Shown here piece by piece: positions 9,214-18,802 of a stretch of 42,160 nt of DNA. Made by a program: the position numbers and the translations under genes. The DNA comes from Planctomycetaceae bacterium (GTDB lineage: Bacteria; Planctomycetota; Phycisphaerae; Phycisphaerales; SM1A02): assembly GCA_027483065.1 (NCBI GenBank), contig JAIXVI010000198.1, positions 1 through 42,160 of the forward strand, read 5' to 3'. Numbering within the stretch: the stretch's first letter is position 1; each line of letters starts with the position of its first letter. The notes under the pieces are model-generated. The model was not told the DNA's origin. It saw nothing but the letters and a program-made list of their open reading frames with translations, and did no database searches.

Positions 9214-10827
9214 TCAGAACGTCGACCGCGCACCAACGGCCGCGAGTGCGCGGTCGTAGCAGCGGATCGTGCGCGTGGCAGCACCGTCCCAATTGATGCC
9301 GCGAATTTCAAACGCGCCGTGTTCGACGAGTTGGCGCGAGAGCGGTGGGTGGCGCAAGACCGCGATGATCTTGTCGGCCATATCCTCGATGTCCCAGAAG
9401 TCGACTTTGAGGGCGTGCATTAAGACTTCACTCACGCCAGAAGACTTCGAAATCAGGACGGGAACGTTGTGACTCATCGCTTCGAGCGGCGCGATACCAA
9501 AGGGTTCGCTCACGCTCGGCATCACGTAGAGATCAGCCATCGCAAAGACGCGCGCGATATCGCGACCGCGCAGGAACCCAGTGAAAAGCACTTTGTTTCC
9601 GATGCCCATCGACGCAGCCATCTCGATCATGCGCTGCGCCTGATCACCGGAGCCCGCGACAACAAACTTCACGTTGTCCATGTATTCAAGCACTTTCTTT
9701 GCGGCTTGAATGAAGTACTCCGGGCCCTTCTGCATGGTGATGCGGCCGAAGTAGAGGACGATTTTGTCCTTCGAATGGATGGGCTGCACGCCCACGTCGG
9801 CAGGATTCAAATCGACGCCGTTGTAGACCACATCGATTTTCGATGCGTTCACGCCATAGCGATTCACGCAGACGTTTTTGGTGAGCATGCTCACCGCAAT
9901 CGCGCGCGTGGCGCCGTGCATGCCGCGGCGTTCGATGTTGTAAATCTGCTGATGCGGATGCTCGCCGGAGCGATCGAATTCCGTAGAGTGGACGTGCACA
10001 AGCAGCGGTTTTCCCGTCAATTTCTGCAGCGCGAGACCCGCGGGATACGTCAGCCAATCGTGCGCGTGGATGACGTCGAAATCCAGTCCGCGTGTTGCAT
10101 CGACCACAAAACGCGCGTAGCGATCGGCCATTCCGAGAAGATCACCGGAATAGTCGGCGGCATCCGCGCCGCGGGCGGCAACGGCTTCCTTCGGTCGATC
10201 TGCGGTTTCTGGAAGTGCGGTGGCGAGCGCGTGATCGATCGGATCGCGCGTGAGTTCGGGGAACGCACCGGCCTTTGCGAGCGTGCGAATGCGCTCGATA
10301 CTCCAGCCCGCATCGCGCATCATGCGCACACTTTCGGCGATGCGATTCGTTGTTCCAACGCCCGCCGACTCGCCGTGCGATTCGTAGACGGATGAAAAAC
10401 TGCCGGCTTCTGCGGGTAATTCGATGAAGCGCGTCGACGTAAATTCTTCGACGATGCGATTCCAAGATTCGCGCTCACTCGCCGACATTTCCGTTGGTGC
10501 GGCAACTGGCCGAGGATTCGCCGAAGCCGAGGGAACAGCGTTGCCGACGCGGTTTGTTGCGGAAACGGCCTGGGTCGCGCTCGTCGCTGCGGGGGCTTTG
10601 GCGGCAGGCGCCGGTGTCGCACTTTCGCGTACACGCTCAATGATTGCGCCAGGACTGACGAGTCGTACGTGCGACGCACTCTCTGATGGCACCGATTTCG
10701 GAAGCACAAAGGTCACCTCCGCGCCCTGACGATCCAGTGCCTTCGTCAGGCCGTAGCAAGCCGTGCCAAGACCGCCCGTGATAAACGGGGGAAACTCCCA
10801 ACCGAGCATGAGTACGCGCATGGCCAT
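9214..10827 (-). CDS. Glycosyltransferase family 4 (glycogen synthase-like)
   Basis: MRVLMLGWEFPPFITGGLGTACYGLTKAL; HAHDWLTYPAGLAL; VVYNGVDL; FGRITMQKGPEYFIQAA; MPSVSEPFGIAPLEAM. Confidence 0.9.
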   Translation of the reverse strand: MAMRVLMLGWEFPPFITGGLGTACYGLTKALDRQGAEVTFVLPKSVPSESASHVRLVSPGAIIERVRESATPAPAAKAPAATSATQAVSATNRVGNAVPSASANPRPVAAPTEMSASERESWNRIVEEFTSTRFIELPAEAGSFSSVYESHGESAGVGTTNRIAESVRMMRDAGWSIERIRTLAKAGAFPELTRDPIDHALATALPETADRPKEAVAARGADAADYSGDLLGMADRYARFVVDATRGLDFDVIHAHDWLTYPAGLALQKLTGKPLLVHVHSTEFDRSGEHPHQQIYNIERRGMHGATRAIAVSMLTKNVCVNRYGVNASKIDVVYNGVDLNPADVGVQPIHSKDKIVLYFGRITMQKGPEYFIQAAKKVLEYMDNVKFVVAGSGDQAQRMIEMAASMGIGNKVLFTGFLRGRDIARVFAMADLYVMPSVSEPFGIAPLEAMSHNVPVLISKSSGVSEVLMHALKVDFWDIEDMADKIIAVLRHPPLSRQLVEHGAFEIRGINWDGAATRTIRCYDRALAAVGARSTF

Positions 10828-10906
10828 CCCGTTTCCGACACCCTGTTCCCTTCACGGCGCAAAACGCCGTTCATCCTGCGGAGCAAACTCGCATCAAGCT
10901 CTCAAA

Positions 10907-10932
10907 GAGAGCATTGATCGAGAGCATTGATC
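10907..10932. repeat. Two-copy 13-bp tandem repeat
   Basis: gagagcattgatc gagagcattgatc, preceded by a GCTCTC-AAA-GAGAGC inverted repeat. Confidence 0.85.
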
Positions 10933-10997
10933 GAGCGATGTTTCCATCTGACACACTCGTTCCTGAAACTTGCAGGCCCAAACCTCTCGCGCCTCTC

Positions 10998-11606
10998 TCA
11001 CTCGTCTTCATCGCCGCCGCCGACATCGCCAAGCGCACGAAACGCGGCTTCGTAGGCGAGCAAAAACTTCGTTGCGAGTTCCGCCGCGCTCGATCCTGTG
11101 GAGTCGTTGAGCGGGACGGGATTCTCGAAGGTGTACAACTTCGCGTCATCGCGGAAATGCTTGACCGTCGGCACTTTGCCGCGCCAGCCGAGTTCTGCGA
11201 GTTCCTCCTCGACCAACTCCTCGATCGGATCACCAAAGTGCATGAGGTCCGACTCGATGGACTCGCTCAGCCAACGGTCTGGTGTCGCGAACCGGACCAT
11301 CAGGCCGAGATCGGTCGAAGCGAGTTCGTACCACGCTGGCTCGGGGCATCCCTTCGCGTGGCAGCGAATGCGGTCGCCGAGGGTCTCGATGTTCGCGAAA
11401 ACTTCCTTCACATGCGCGCTCGAACAGACGGCTGCGAAGATCTGCAGGTGAGATTCTGGGTGAGATGCTGGAGTCGTGGGCATGAGCTGCAGTCCGAGGG
11501 ACGAGGCCGGGCCGAGACCCGGAAGGGCGGGCATGGTAGCGGGGGCGGCTCGGAGGGTCGACAAGCCTGACTCCTCCAAATTTGATTCAACAACCTCGTG
11601 TGTCAC
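10998..11606 (-). CDS. Hypothetical protein
   Basis: 202 aa ORF in a gap on both strands, acidic C-terminus; no family recognised by eye. Start uncertain. Confidence 0.6.
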   Translation of the reverse strand: MTHEVVESNLEESGLSTLRAAPATMPALPGLGPASSLGLQLMPTTPASHPESHLQIFAAVCSSAHVKEVFANIETLGDRIRCHAKGCPEPAWYELASTDLGLMVRFATPDRWLSESIESDLMHFGDPIEELVEEELAELGWRGKVPTVKHFRDDAKLYTFENPVPLNDSTGSSAAELATKFLLAYEAAFRALGDVGGGDEDE

Positions 11607-11846
11607 GCATCTTCACGAAACTCGATGGGGAGCCCCTGCAGGCGGCCGCGTCGCGTGCGGGCCAAGAGTCAAGCACTCGATTCGACCTGTTCGACTCGTC
11701 CTTCTCCGCGCCTCCGCTTTGACTCCCGTCGTTCGAATTCCTGCGAATCGTGATTCATCGCGGGAACATGTCGCGACATACGTTCGCCGCCTCCGGAAGT
11801 CGTACGATCGCGCCCTCGCCACGGAGAGTGTCCTGAGGAGGTTTTC

Positions 11847-13010
11847 ATGAGCAGTTCACACGGTGCAAAGAACGACACCGTCACGCGAAATGCGGGGCAA
11901 GCCGAGACTTCGCGCACCGGTGCATGGACGGTTCGCGCACTTCTTGCGTGGATGGTGCCGCACCTCACCGAGCGCGAGGTCGATAGCCCACGCGCGGTGG
12001 CGGAAATTTTGCTTTCGAGTGTCCTCGGCGTCGAACGGCTCAAACTCTACATGGAGCCGGAGCGGGAACTGTCGTCGGAAGAGCTCACGAGTCTGCGTGC
12101 CCTCGTGACGCGCGCTGGTCGTCACGAGCCGGTCCAGTATCTCGTCGGCCGTTGGCCATTCTTTGGGCGCGACTTCGAAGTGGGCCCCTCGACGCTGATC
12201 CCGCGTCCATGCACGGAAGTACTCGTGGAGCGCGCGCTTGGTTGGATCCGCGAACGAACCGCTGAGAAGCCAGAATCATCGATGGATGTGCTCGACCTCT
12301 GCACTGGAACTGGATGCATCGCGGTCTCCATTGCCCTAGGAATGCGTGCGATTCGTCGGCCCGACGGTACCGGGTGCCGGCCGATTCGCGGCGCTGCGGG
12401 CAGACTCGATCAAGCGGTGCAGTTGCAGGCTGTGCAGCAGCCGGCAGCAGTTCCGGTTGTGCGTGACATCGCTTCTGAGGTCCACGTTCGCGCGACGGAG
12501 CCTGCGCTGAGCGATGTTGTCGGAGCGGAACGAGACACAACGGCGACGACTTCGAGTGTTGCCGCCCACGGAGTTGCGTCGGTGGTTGCAACCGACATCG
12601 TCGCGGAAGCTGTGGAGCTCGCGCAACGGAACGCGGCCCGTCTCGGGGCAAACGTCGACTTTCGTGTGGGTGATCTGTACGGAGCGATGCGCGAGGACGA
12701 ACGATTCGACCTCATCGTTTCGAATCCACCGTACGTGACGGATGCTGAGTACGCGGAACTCGACCGAAACGTCCGTGAGTTCGAACCCGCAAGCGCGTTG
12801 CGAGGCGGCGCCGACGGGCTGCAGTTCGTGCGAGCGGTCGTCGCGGGAGCGGAACGACGCCTGCGACCTGGCGGGCTGTTGCTCGTCGAAATCGGATGGA
12901 AGCACGGTGACGCCGTGCGGAAACTCGGCACACGTGCGGGTTGGCGAGATGTCGACGTGCTGCGCGATGGCGACGGTCATGAGCGCGTCTTGGTGGCGCA
13001 TCGCGTTTGA
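11847..13010 (+). CDS. prmC: Peptide chain release factor N5-glutamine methyltransferase
   Basis: TLIPRPCTEVLVERAL, LDLCTGTGCIAVSIAL, FDLIVSNPPYVTDAEY, LRPGGLLLVEIG; SD-like GAGGAGG just upstream of the ATG. Confidence 0.95.
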   Translation: MSSSHGAKNDTVTRNAGQAETSRTGAWTVRALLAWMVPHLTEREVDSPRAVAEILLSSVLGVERLKLYMEPERELSSEELTSLRALVTRAGRHEPVQYLVGRWPFFGRDFEVGPSTLIPRPCTEVLVERALGWIRERTAEKPESSMDVLDLCTGTGCIAVSIALGMRAIRRPDGTGCRPIRGAAGRLDQAVQLQAVQQPAAVPVVRDIASEVHVRATEPALSDVVGAERDTTATTSSVAAHGVASVVATDIVAEAVELAQRNAARLGANVDFRVGDLYGAMREDERFDLIVSNPPYVTDAEYAELDRNVREFEPASALRGGADGLQFVRAVVAGAERRLRPGGLLLVEIGWKHGDAVRKLGTRAGWRDVDVLRDGDGHERVLVAHRV

Positions 13011-13036
13011 CGTGCGTGCGCTGGTGCACACGCGTG

Positions 13037-14710
13037 TTACGCGCGCGCGGCGAGCGCTTTGCGCGATTCTTCGAGCAGTTGAGCGATCTCGATCGGCTTA
13101 AAGAGATGGCAGTGAAGTCCTTCTTGGCCTGATCGCACGATGGAGTGGTTTGGGTCGTAGCCGAAACCAGTCATCAGAATGACGGGCGTCTCGGGGCTCG
13201 CGTCCTTCGATGCGCGGAAAACTTCATAACCGTTCGCGTCGGGCATGCGAATATCGGAGATCACGAGGTCGAAGGGCGTTGCGCTTGCGGCGTGTGCGCG
13301 TACGGCGTCGATGGCCGCTCTGCCGTCGATGCATGCGGTGACGCGACAACCTTGCTGTATGAACACGTCGCGGACAGTTTCGCGCGTCGCATCGTCGTCA
13401 TCGGCGACGAGCACGCGTCGACCCGCGAAGAGAGGATCAACGAGCCCTTCGCGCGAGAACGCACGCATGAACTCTTCTGCACCAAGAATGCCTCGTTGCG
13501 CTGTGCCTGCATTTTTCAGCAGTTCTTCGACGCGCGCGATGTTTTCGCTGAGACGCTTCGAAAATGCGCGAGTGGCGTCATCGTTGGCATGAGCTTCAAG
13601 TTCGCGCGCAGCTTGCGTCAGTTCGTTGAGCGGCGTTTCAGCTTCGCGCGCCAAGGTTGTGGACGTCGCGCGCAGCGTCTCGCAGCGCTCTTGCACCAAG
13701 AGGTCAAGCATGTGCAAGGCGAGCGCGACGTAACGACCGAGCAACTCGGCACCGATGCGATCCTCATCATCAAAGTGCGCGTGTTCCGTGCTCTCGACGT
13801 TGAGCACTCCAACGACTTCATCGTAGAGCCGAAGCGGAACCGTCAGCGTGCTCGAAGCGCCGGGCAGGCCACGCACGTAGCGGGGTTCTTGCGCCACATC
13901 GACGCAAACGATGCTCGTTCCGGTCGATGCGACGAGTCCACTCAAGCCGTTCGCTTCTGGGCGCGCGAAAATGCGCTCGCCGATCCCGAGCGGAACCAGA
14001 CCGGAGCAGAAGACGAGTTCAAGTTGCTCGGTCTTTCGATTCGTGATGCGGTACTCAAAATTGTCGAATCCAAGAACGCTTCGGGTGGCGCCGAGTACGC
14101 GCGCTTCGAGCGTTCGGAGGCGCTCCGCAGCGTTCTGTGCATTCAACTCACTCTCGTCGAATCGAAGCAGTGCCGCGCCCGCTTGATCAATCGCGTCGAG
14201 GCGATCCTGAATACGACGCGTTGCCGTGGCATCCACGAGAAGTGCAACCGCTCCGTCGATCTGCGCCCCCGCAGCGGCGAGGATCGGTGTCATCACAACG
14301 TCGTACCACCGACCTTCCGCACGAAATGTCGAGCGGACCGTTCCCTTGACGCCTCGCGTGCGGCGCCACGCGGCGATCGCTTCGACGCACGCGTCCGCGA
14401 ATCGGCGCATCAACTCCGGTGTCTGGCGCGAGAGCCCGTGGTTCATCCACACGATTTCGCCGCTCGGCTCGACGATGCCAACACCTTCGCCGAGCAACTC
14501 CAGCGCGCGCGTTGCGCGATCGGCGGTGCCGGTGCCCGCACGATCGGAGATAGCGAACTCCGAGAGCGCCTGCCGTTGCGCAAGATCAAGCGGGGCGGTG
14601 CCGCGGAGTTCGTAGACGAAGAAACGCGATGTCGAGTTTGAGGGAGAGCGACCGCTGTCACCCGAGTCGGGTGTCGTCGCGTGGTCTCCAACCGTGTCGT
14701 CTGTCGCCAT
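13037..14710 (-). CDS. PAS-GAF-response regulator receiver protein with degenerate HisKA-like segment
   Basis: C-terminal REC (RVLVADDDDATRETVRDVF...DLVISDIRMPDANGYEV...PVILMTG...LFKPI), central GAF-like region, N-terminal PAS-like region; no HATPase motifs. Start at 14710 (MATDD) is tentative; the ORF is open to 14908. Confidence 0.8.
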   Translation of the reverse strand: MATDDTVGDHATTPDSGDSGRSPSNSTSRFFVYELRGTAPLDLAQRQALSEFAISDRAGTGTADRATRALELLGEGVGIVEPSGEIVWMNHGLSRQTPELMRRFADACVEAIAAWRRTRGVKGTVRSTFRAEGRWYDVVMTPILAAAGAQIDGAVALLVDATATRRIQDRLDAIDQAGAALLRFDESELNAQNAAERLRTLEARVLGATRSVLGFDNFEYRITNRKTEQLELVFCSGLVPLGIGERIFARPEANGLSGLVASTGTSIVCVDVAQEPRYVRGLPGASSTLTVPLRLYDEVVGVLNVESTEHAHFDDEDRIGAELLGRYVALALHMLDLLVQERCETLRATSTTLAREAETPLNELTQAARELEAHANDDATRAFSKRLSENIARVEELLKNAGTAQRGILGAEEFMRAFSREGLVDPLFAGRRVLVADDDDATRETVRDVFIQQGCRVTACIDGRAAIDAVRAHAASATPFDLVISDIRMPDANGYEVFRASKDASPETPVILMTGFGYDPNHSIVRSGQEGLHCHLFKPIEIAQLLEESRKALAARA

Positions 14711-14960
14711 CGCTTGTCTCGGCGCTGTTGGGCGCGCGTGTGTGTTGCTGTGGCTCGTACGTTCGCACGAGAACTCCGTTGGATCCGTCCGACGGGAGCG
14801 CGGAGTGTAGGAGTTCTCCGCGACTTTCGGAGCATGGTTTGTCATCGATACGCAAGGACAAGAAACCCGGTTCAGGATGCGGTCGATCAGTGCTGCCGAT
14901 CGATCCAATCATGGCCGAAGAGCCCTGACGCAGAGCGGCCTCTCGATACACTGCGCGCCC

Positions 14961-15980
14961 GTGTCTCGACCCTCGAACCCGACCTTCGTTGGAGCGATTG
15001 ATGCTGAGCCGCGCGACACATCTCGCGCGGCTCCGCCCGCCGTTCGCGCGAATGGCTTGGTCAAGCGATTCGGCAGCGTCGACGCGGTGAAATCGGTGCG
15101 ATTCGACCTGCCCGCGCGAGGCGTCTGCGGGTTCCTCGGTCCGAACGGCGCTGGCAAAACGACAACCATTCGTATGCTCGCCGGGGTGTTGATTCCCGAC
15201 GAAGGAACCCTCGAGGTCTGCGGTCACGATGCGCTTCGCGATGCAACGCGCCTCCGCAGCACCGTTGGATACTTGCCCGAGTCGGCGCCTCTTTCGCCGG
15301 AACTGACCGTGCGCGAGCACATGCGCTTTCGCGCTTCGTTGCGTGGGCTTTCGGGAACTGCCGCGCGCGCAGCGATCGCCGACGCCATGGAACGAACCGA
15401 CGTCGCGCGATTTGCGGATCGTTGTGCGGGCACGCTTTCAAAGGGCATGCAGCAACGCGCCGGTCTGGCGCAGACGCTTCTTGGCGATCCAAAGGTGCTC
15501 ATCCTCGACGAACCCTCGGTCGGGCTTGATCCAGGACAGACGCTTGCATTCCGCGCGCTTGTGCGGGAACTCGGCGCGTCACGTCTCGTTTTGCTCTCGT
15601 CGCATCTTCTTTCCGAAGTCGAAGATGTATGCACAGAGCTCCTTGTGATGGCGAAGGGCGAACTCCTCGCACACGAGTCGATGGACATGTTCCGCGCGCG
15701 TGCAGGTGGTGGACGTTGTCATCGCATCGAGTGTGAGCGTGCGCTTGCGAGCATTCCGGCGGCCGCACGACTGCGAGACGACGGAGCCTTTGTCATCGGT
15801 ACTACGTCGCAACTTGACGATGGCTGGCACGCCGCCGAGATCACGCTTCGCGATCTTGACGCGCGCGACACCGTCGCACGTGCGCTGGCAGCATCAGGCG
15901 TTGCGGTGCGTGTCTTTGAACCCGCCGATGCGCGGCTCGAAGAGATTTTCGTCTCGATCGTGTCTGGAGGTCTGCGATGA
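14961..15980 (+). CDS. ABC transporter ATP-binding protein (GldA-like)
   Basis: GFLGPNGAGKTTTIRMLAG, GTLSKGMQQRAGLAQTLLGDPKVLILDEPSVGLDP. GTG at 14961 is a tentative start; the ORF is open from 14877. Confidence 0.9.
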   Translation: MSRPSNPTFVGAIDAEPRDTSRAAPPAVRANGLVKRFGSVDAVKSVRFDLPARGVCGFLGPNGAGKTTTIRMLAGVLIPDEGTLEVCGHDALRDATRLRSTVGYLPESAPLSPELTVREHMRFRASLRGLSGTAARAAIADAMERTDVARFADRCAGTLSKGMQQRAGLAQTLLGDPKVLILDEPSVGLDPGQTLAFRALVRELGASRLVLLSSHLLSEVEDVCTELLVMAKGELLAHESMDMFRARAGGGRCHRIECERALASIPAAARLRDDGAFVIGTTSQLDDGWHAAEITLRDLDARDTVARALAASGVAVRVFEPADARLEEIFVSIVSGGLR

Positions 15981-18802
15981 CGCGATCCATCCAGCGCGTC
16001 GCAGCCGTCGCACGACGCGAAGTGGCGAGTGCATTCGCCGGAGCAACAGGTTGGATTGTGCTTGCGATTGCAGGCGCGGTTGCGGCTGTTGCTTTCTTCG
16101 CCGGGATCTTCGAGGAAAGCCGTCCCGCGACACTTCGCTCGGCGCTGATCGCTGCAGGTTGGGCGCTGCTCGCAACCGCACCCGCGATCTCGATGCGTTC
16201 CTTCAGCGAAGAGTTTCGACTGAAGACGTGGGAGACACTCTTCGCAAGCGCGCTGACGCCGCTTGAGATGGTGCTTGGGAAGGCGATCGGTTGTGCGGTG
16301 CTCGTCGCGGCGAGTCTCATTCCGCTCGCGCTGCTCTTGATCCCGCTCGAGGTCTACGCATCGCCTGATTTTGGCGAGGCCGCGTGCGGCTTCCTCGGGC
16401 TTTTTCTCGCCGGTTGCGCAGCGAGCGCGATCGGCATCGCCGTCAGCGCAACGACGGCAAGCCAAACGGTCGCGTTTCTCGGCGCGTTTTTCGCATGGTT
16501 TGCGCTCGTTGCCGGATCGCGACTTCTCGTTGGTGTCTTGCCGATTGAATACGCCCCGATTGCTGCCGCATGCGATCCACTGCGACGCCTCGAAGGTTTT
16601 GCGCTCGGCATCTTTGATACGTCGTCGGTGGCGTATTTCATCGCGCTTGCGGCGGCAGGACTCGTGACCGCCACGGTTCTTCTCGAACGACCGCGCCAAC
16701 GCACCGCGCGGAGTGCATGGTTGCGCGCAAGCGCGCGCTTGGAAGGCGCTGTCTTCGTCGTGAGTGCAGGCGCGGCGCTTGTTGCACTTGTCGCGCTTGC
16801 GTCGCAGCCTGCGACCCGCGTCGAACTCGATGCAACCAAAACCCGTTCCTACAGCCTTGCGCCATCGACGGAGTCGCTGCTTGCGAGCCTCGACGGAAGA
16901 TGGAAAGTCTTGCTCTTCGTCGATGCGGCGAAGGCGGACCCCGCCGTGCTTCGTCAGATCGATGAAGTGCTCGAGCGCTTCCACGACGCGAATGATGCCG
17001 TCGAGGCGCGCCGCATCGATCCAACCGATCCCGCGTCGAGCGGCGTCTTCGAGGGCGAACTCGCAGCCATCGTTTCGATGCGCGCATCGGATCTCGCAAA
17101 GTGCGAGGACGCGATTCGACGAGGACTTGAGGTTTTCGATGCGTTCCGCGCGGAGGCAGGTACGCAAACTGCGGGGCTTCGCGCAGCGGCAGGGCAGTTG
17201 TCCGCCGGAAACAGTGGTGAAAAGCCAGCAAACGAAAACGTGCGACGCACGCTCGAACAACTCGCGGGTTTCTTTGCGCAGATTGCGTCCGACGGCGATC
17301 AATTCCGCGCGCGCGTTGTCGAACTCTCGCAAACCAGCGCGACGCGCCCGCTTCCCGATATCGAAGGTGCACGCAGTGCGCTCGCGCAGGGTTTCCGCGT
17401 TTGGAGCGATCAACTCGCTTCTGCGGCAACCCTCTTCTCGAACTGGCGCACGCAGCCCTCGCTTCCGGCGAGTGTGCGAAACATCGCGCAGTCGCGCATC
17501 GCATCGTTTGAAGAGATGGCGACCAAGATGCTCGCCGCGCGGCAAGAACTCGAAGCGCTTCCGGAACTTGAGTTTGATGTGCTCGGGCGCGAACTCGTTG
17601 GAGGCGAAGCGGCTGTTGTCGTTGGAAACGGTCGAATTGCAACGGTTCCCGCGTGGCGGATTTTTCCGAAATCAAGCGGTGTCGAAGGTGATGCAGGGCG
17701 TTACAGCTTTTCGTTCCGCGGCGAAGAAGTGCTCTCCGGCGCGATTCGTAGTATCGCCACCGGATCGATGCCGGAAGTGGTTTTCGTGCACTGTGAACGC
17801 GACTCGCTCCTCAAGCGGAAGCAAGATTTCAGCGATTTAACCGCGATGGCCGACGCGCTGCGCAGCGCAGGATTTTCGGTCGTGGAGTGGACGCCGGGCC
17901 GTGGTGAAAGACCGATCGCGCGCGACAAACGCCCGCAGGTCTTTGTCGTGTTGCCCGCGCTCCGACGTGCGCAACTCGATCTCTCGCGCGAAGAAAAACT
18001 CCTCGCGACCGTCGCGAGCGAACTCGTTGCCGAAGGCGCGCCGGTCCTTTTCACCGCCGGTCGAAGCATGCTTGCGGTGCTCGGTCAACCTGACCCGTGG
18101 CAAACATTGCTCGCGCCGTTTGGGATCGCACCGGACGCGGGCAAAGTTGTGCTTGAACTCGTGGCCGCCGAAGACGGCACGCCAACTGCGCAACCGTGGC
18201 AACTCGTGCGACGTGTGCCGCCATCGCCGATGGCTCCACGGCTCGCAGGTCGACCGTTGCTTTTGAACCAGCCGATGCCCGTGCAACTCGACGAGCCAGC
18301 ACCGAACGGCGTTTGGCGTGAGACGATCGTTGAGATTGAACCCGCCGAAGCGCGGTGGCTTGCCGACGATTGGCGCGGTGACGGTGACGGCGTCCGCGAG
18401 GTTCCAGATCGCAAGCGTTTGCAAGAGGCGCTTCCCGTTGCCGTCATTGCCGAACGAAAGCTCGCACAGGGTCAGCCTGCACAGGGAGCGCAGCGCGTCG
18501 CGCTCGTCGCGAGTGGTGGCTGGATGTTGACGAGCCTTGCGGATCTCTCGGACGACCTCGGTGGTGGGCGCACAGCGCTTGGGAATGCGGGAAATCGCGA
18601 GCTTTTGCTTGCGCTCGCGGCATGGCTCGCGGGGCGCGATGAACTGCTCGATGCAGGACTCTCTGGTCGCGAAGTTCCGCGCATCGAGGGATTAGAGGAC
18701 ACCGCACGACGCACATGGATGATCGGCGGAACGGCGTTCCTTGTGCTTGGTCCGATTGCGCTCGGGGCGATTCGTATTGGACGCAGAAGGGCCCGCGCAT
18801 GA
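15977..18802 (+). CDS. ABC-2 type permease fused to Gld-type auxiliary (GldG-like) region
   Basis: N-terminal about 6 TM permease (REVASAFAGATGWIVLAI), then RVELDATKTRSYSLAPSTESLLASL..., C-terminal TM. Start overlaps the upstream stop (ATGA). Confidence 0.85.
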   Translation: MTRSIQRVAAVARREVASAFAGATGWIVLAIAGAVAAVAFFAGIFEESRPATLRSALIAAGWALLATAPAISMRSFSEEFRLKTWETLFASALTPLEMVLGKAIGCAVLVAASLIPLALLLIPLEVYASPDFGEAACGFLGLFLAGCAASAIGIAVSATTASQTVAFLGAFFAWFALVAGSRLLVGVLPIEYAPIAAACDPLRRLEGFALGIFDTSSVAYFIALAAAGLVTATVLLERPRQRTARSAWLRASARLEGAVFVVSAGAALVALVALASQPATRVELDATKTRSYSLAPSTESLLASLDGRWKVLLFVDAAKADPAVLRQIDEVLERFHDANDAVEARRIDPTDPASSGVFEGELAAIVSMRASDLAKCEDAIRRGLEVFDAFRAEAGTQTAGLRAAAGQLSAGNSGEKPANENVRRTLEQLAGFFAQIASDGDQFRARVVELSQTSATRPLPDIEGARSALAQGFRVWSDQLASAATLFSNWRTQPSLPASVRNIAQSRIASFEEMATKMLAARQELEALPELEFDVLGRELVGGEAAVVVGNGRIATVPAWRIFPKSSGVEGDAGRYSFSFRGEEVLSGAIRSIATGSMPEVVFVHCERDSLLKRKQDFSDLTAMADALRSAGFSVVEWTPGRGERPIARDKRPQVFVVLPALRRAQLDLSREEKLLATVASELVAEGAPVLFTAGRSMLAVLGQPDPWQTLLAPFGIAPDAGKVVLELVAAEDGTPTAQPWQLVRRVPPSPMAPRLAGRPLLLNQPMPVQLDEPAPNGVWRETIVEIEPAEARWLADDWRGDGDGVREVPDRKRLQEALPVAVIAERKLAQGQPAQGAQRVALVASGGWMLTSLADLSDDLGGGRTALGNAGNRELLLALAAWLAGRDELLDAGLSGREVPRIEGLEDTARRTWMIGGTAFLVLGPIALGAIRIGRRRARA

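Noticed and set aside
7540-9423. 627-aa plus-strand ORF, and 519-aa ORF at 5779..7338
   Set aside because: Antisense to putA; no domain signature; the 5' part of the 519-aa frame translates the 13-bp repeat.
15719-17545. 608-aa minus-strand ORF
   Set aside because: Antisense to the Gld-type ABC exporter genes; R/C-rich composition with no motif.
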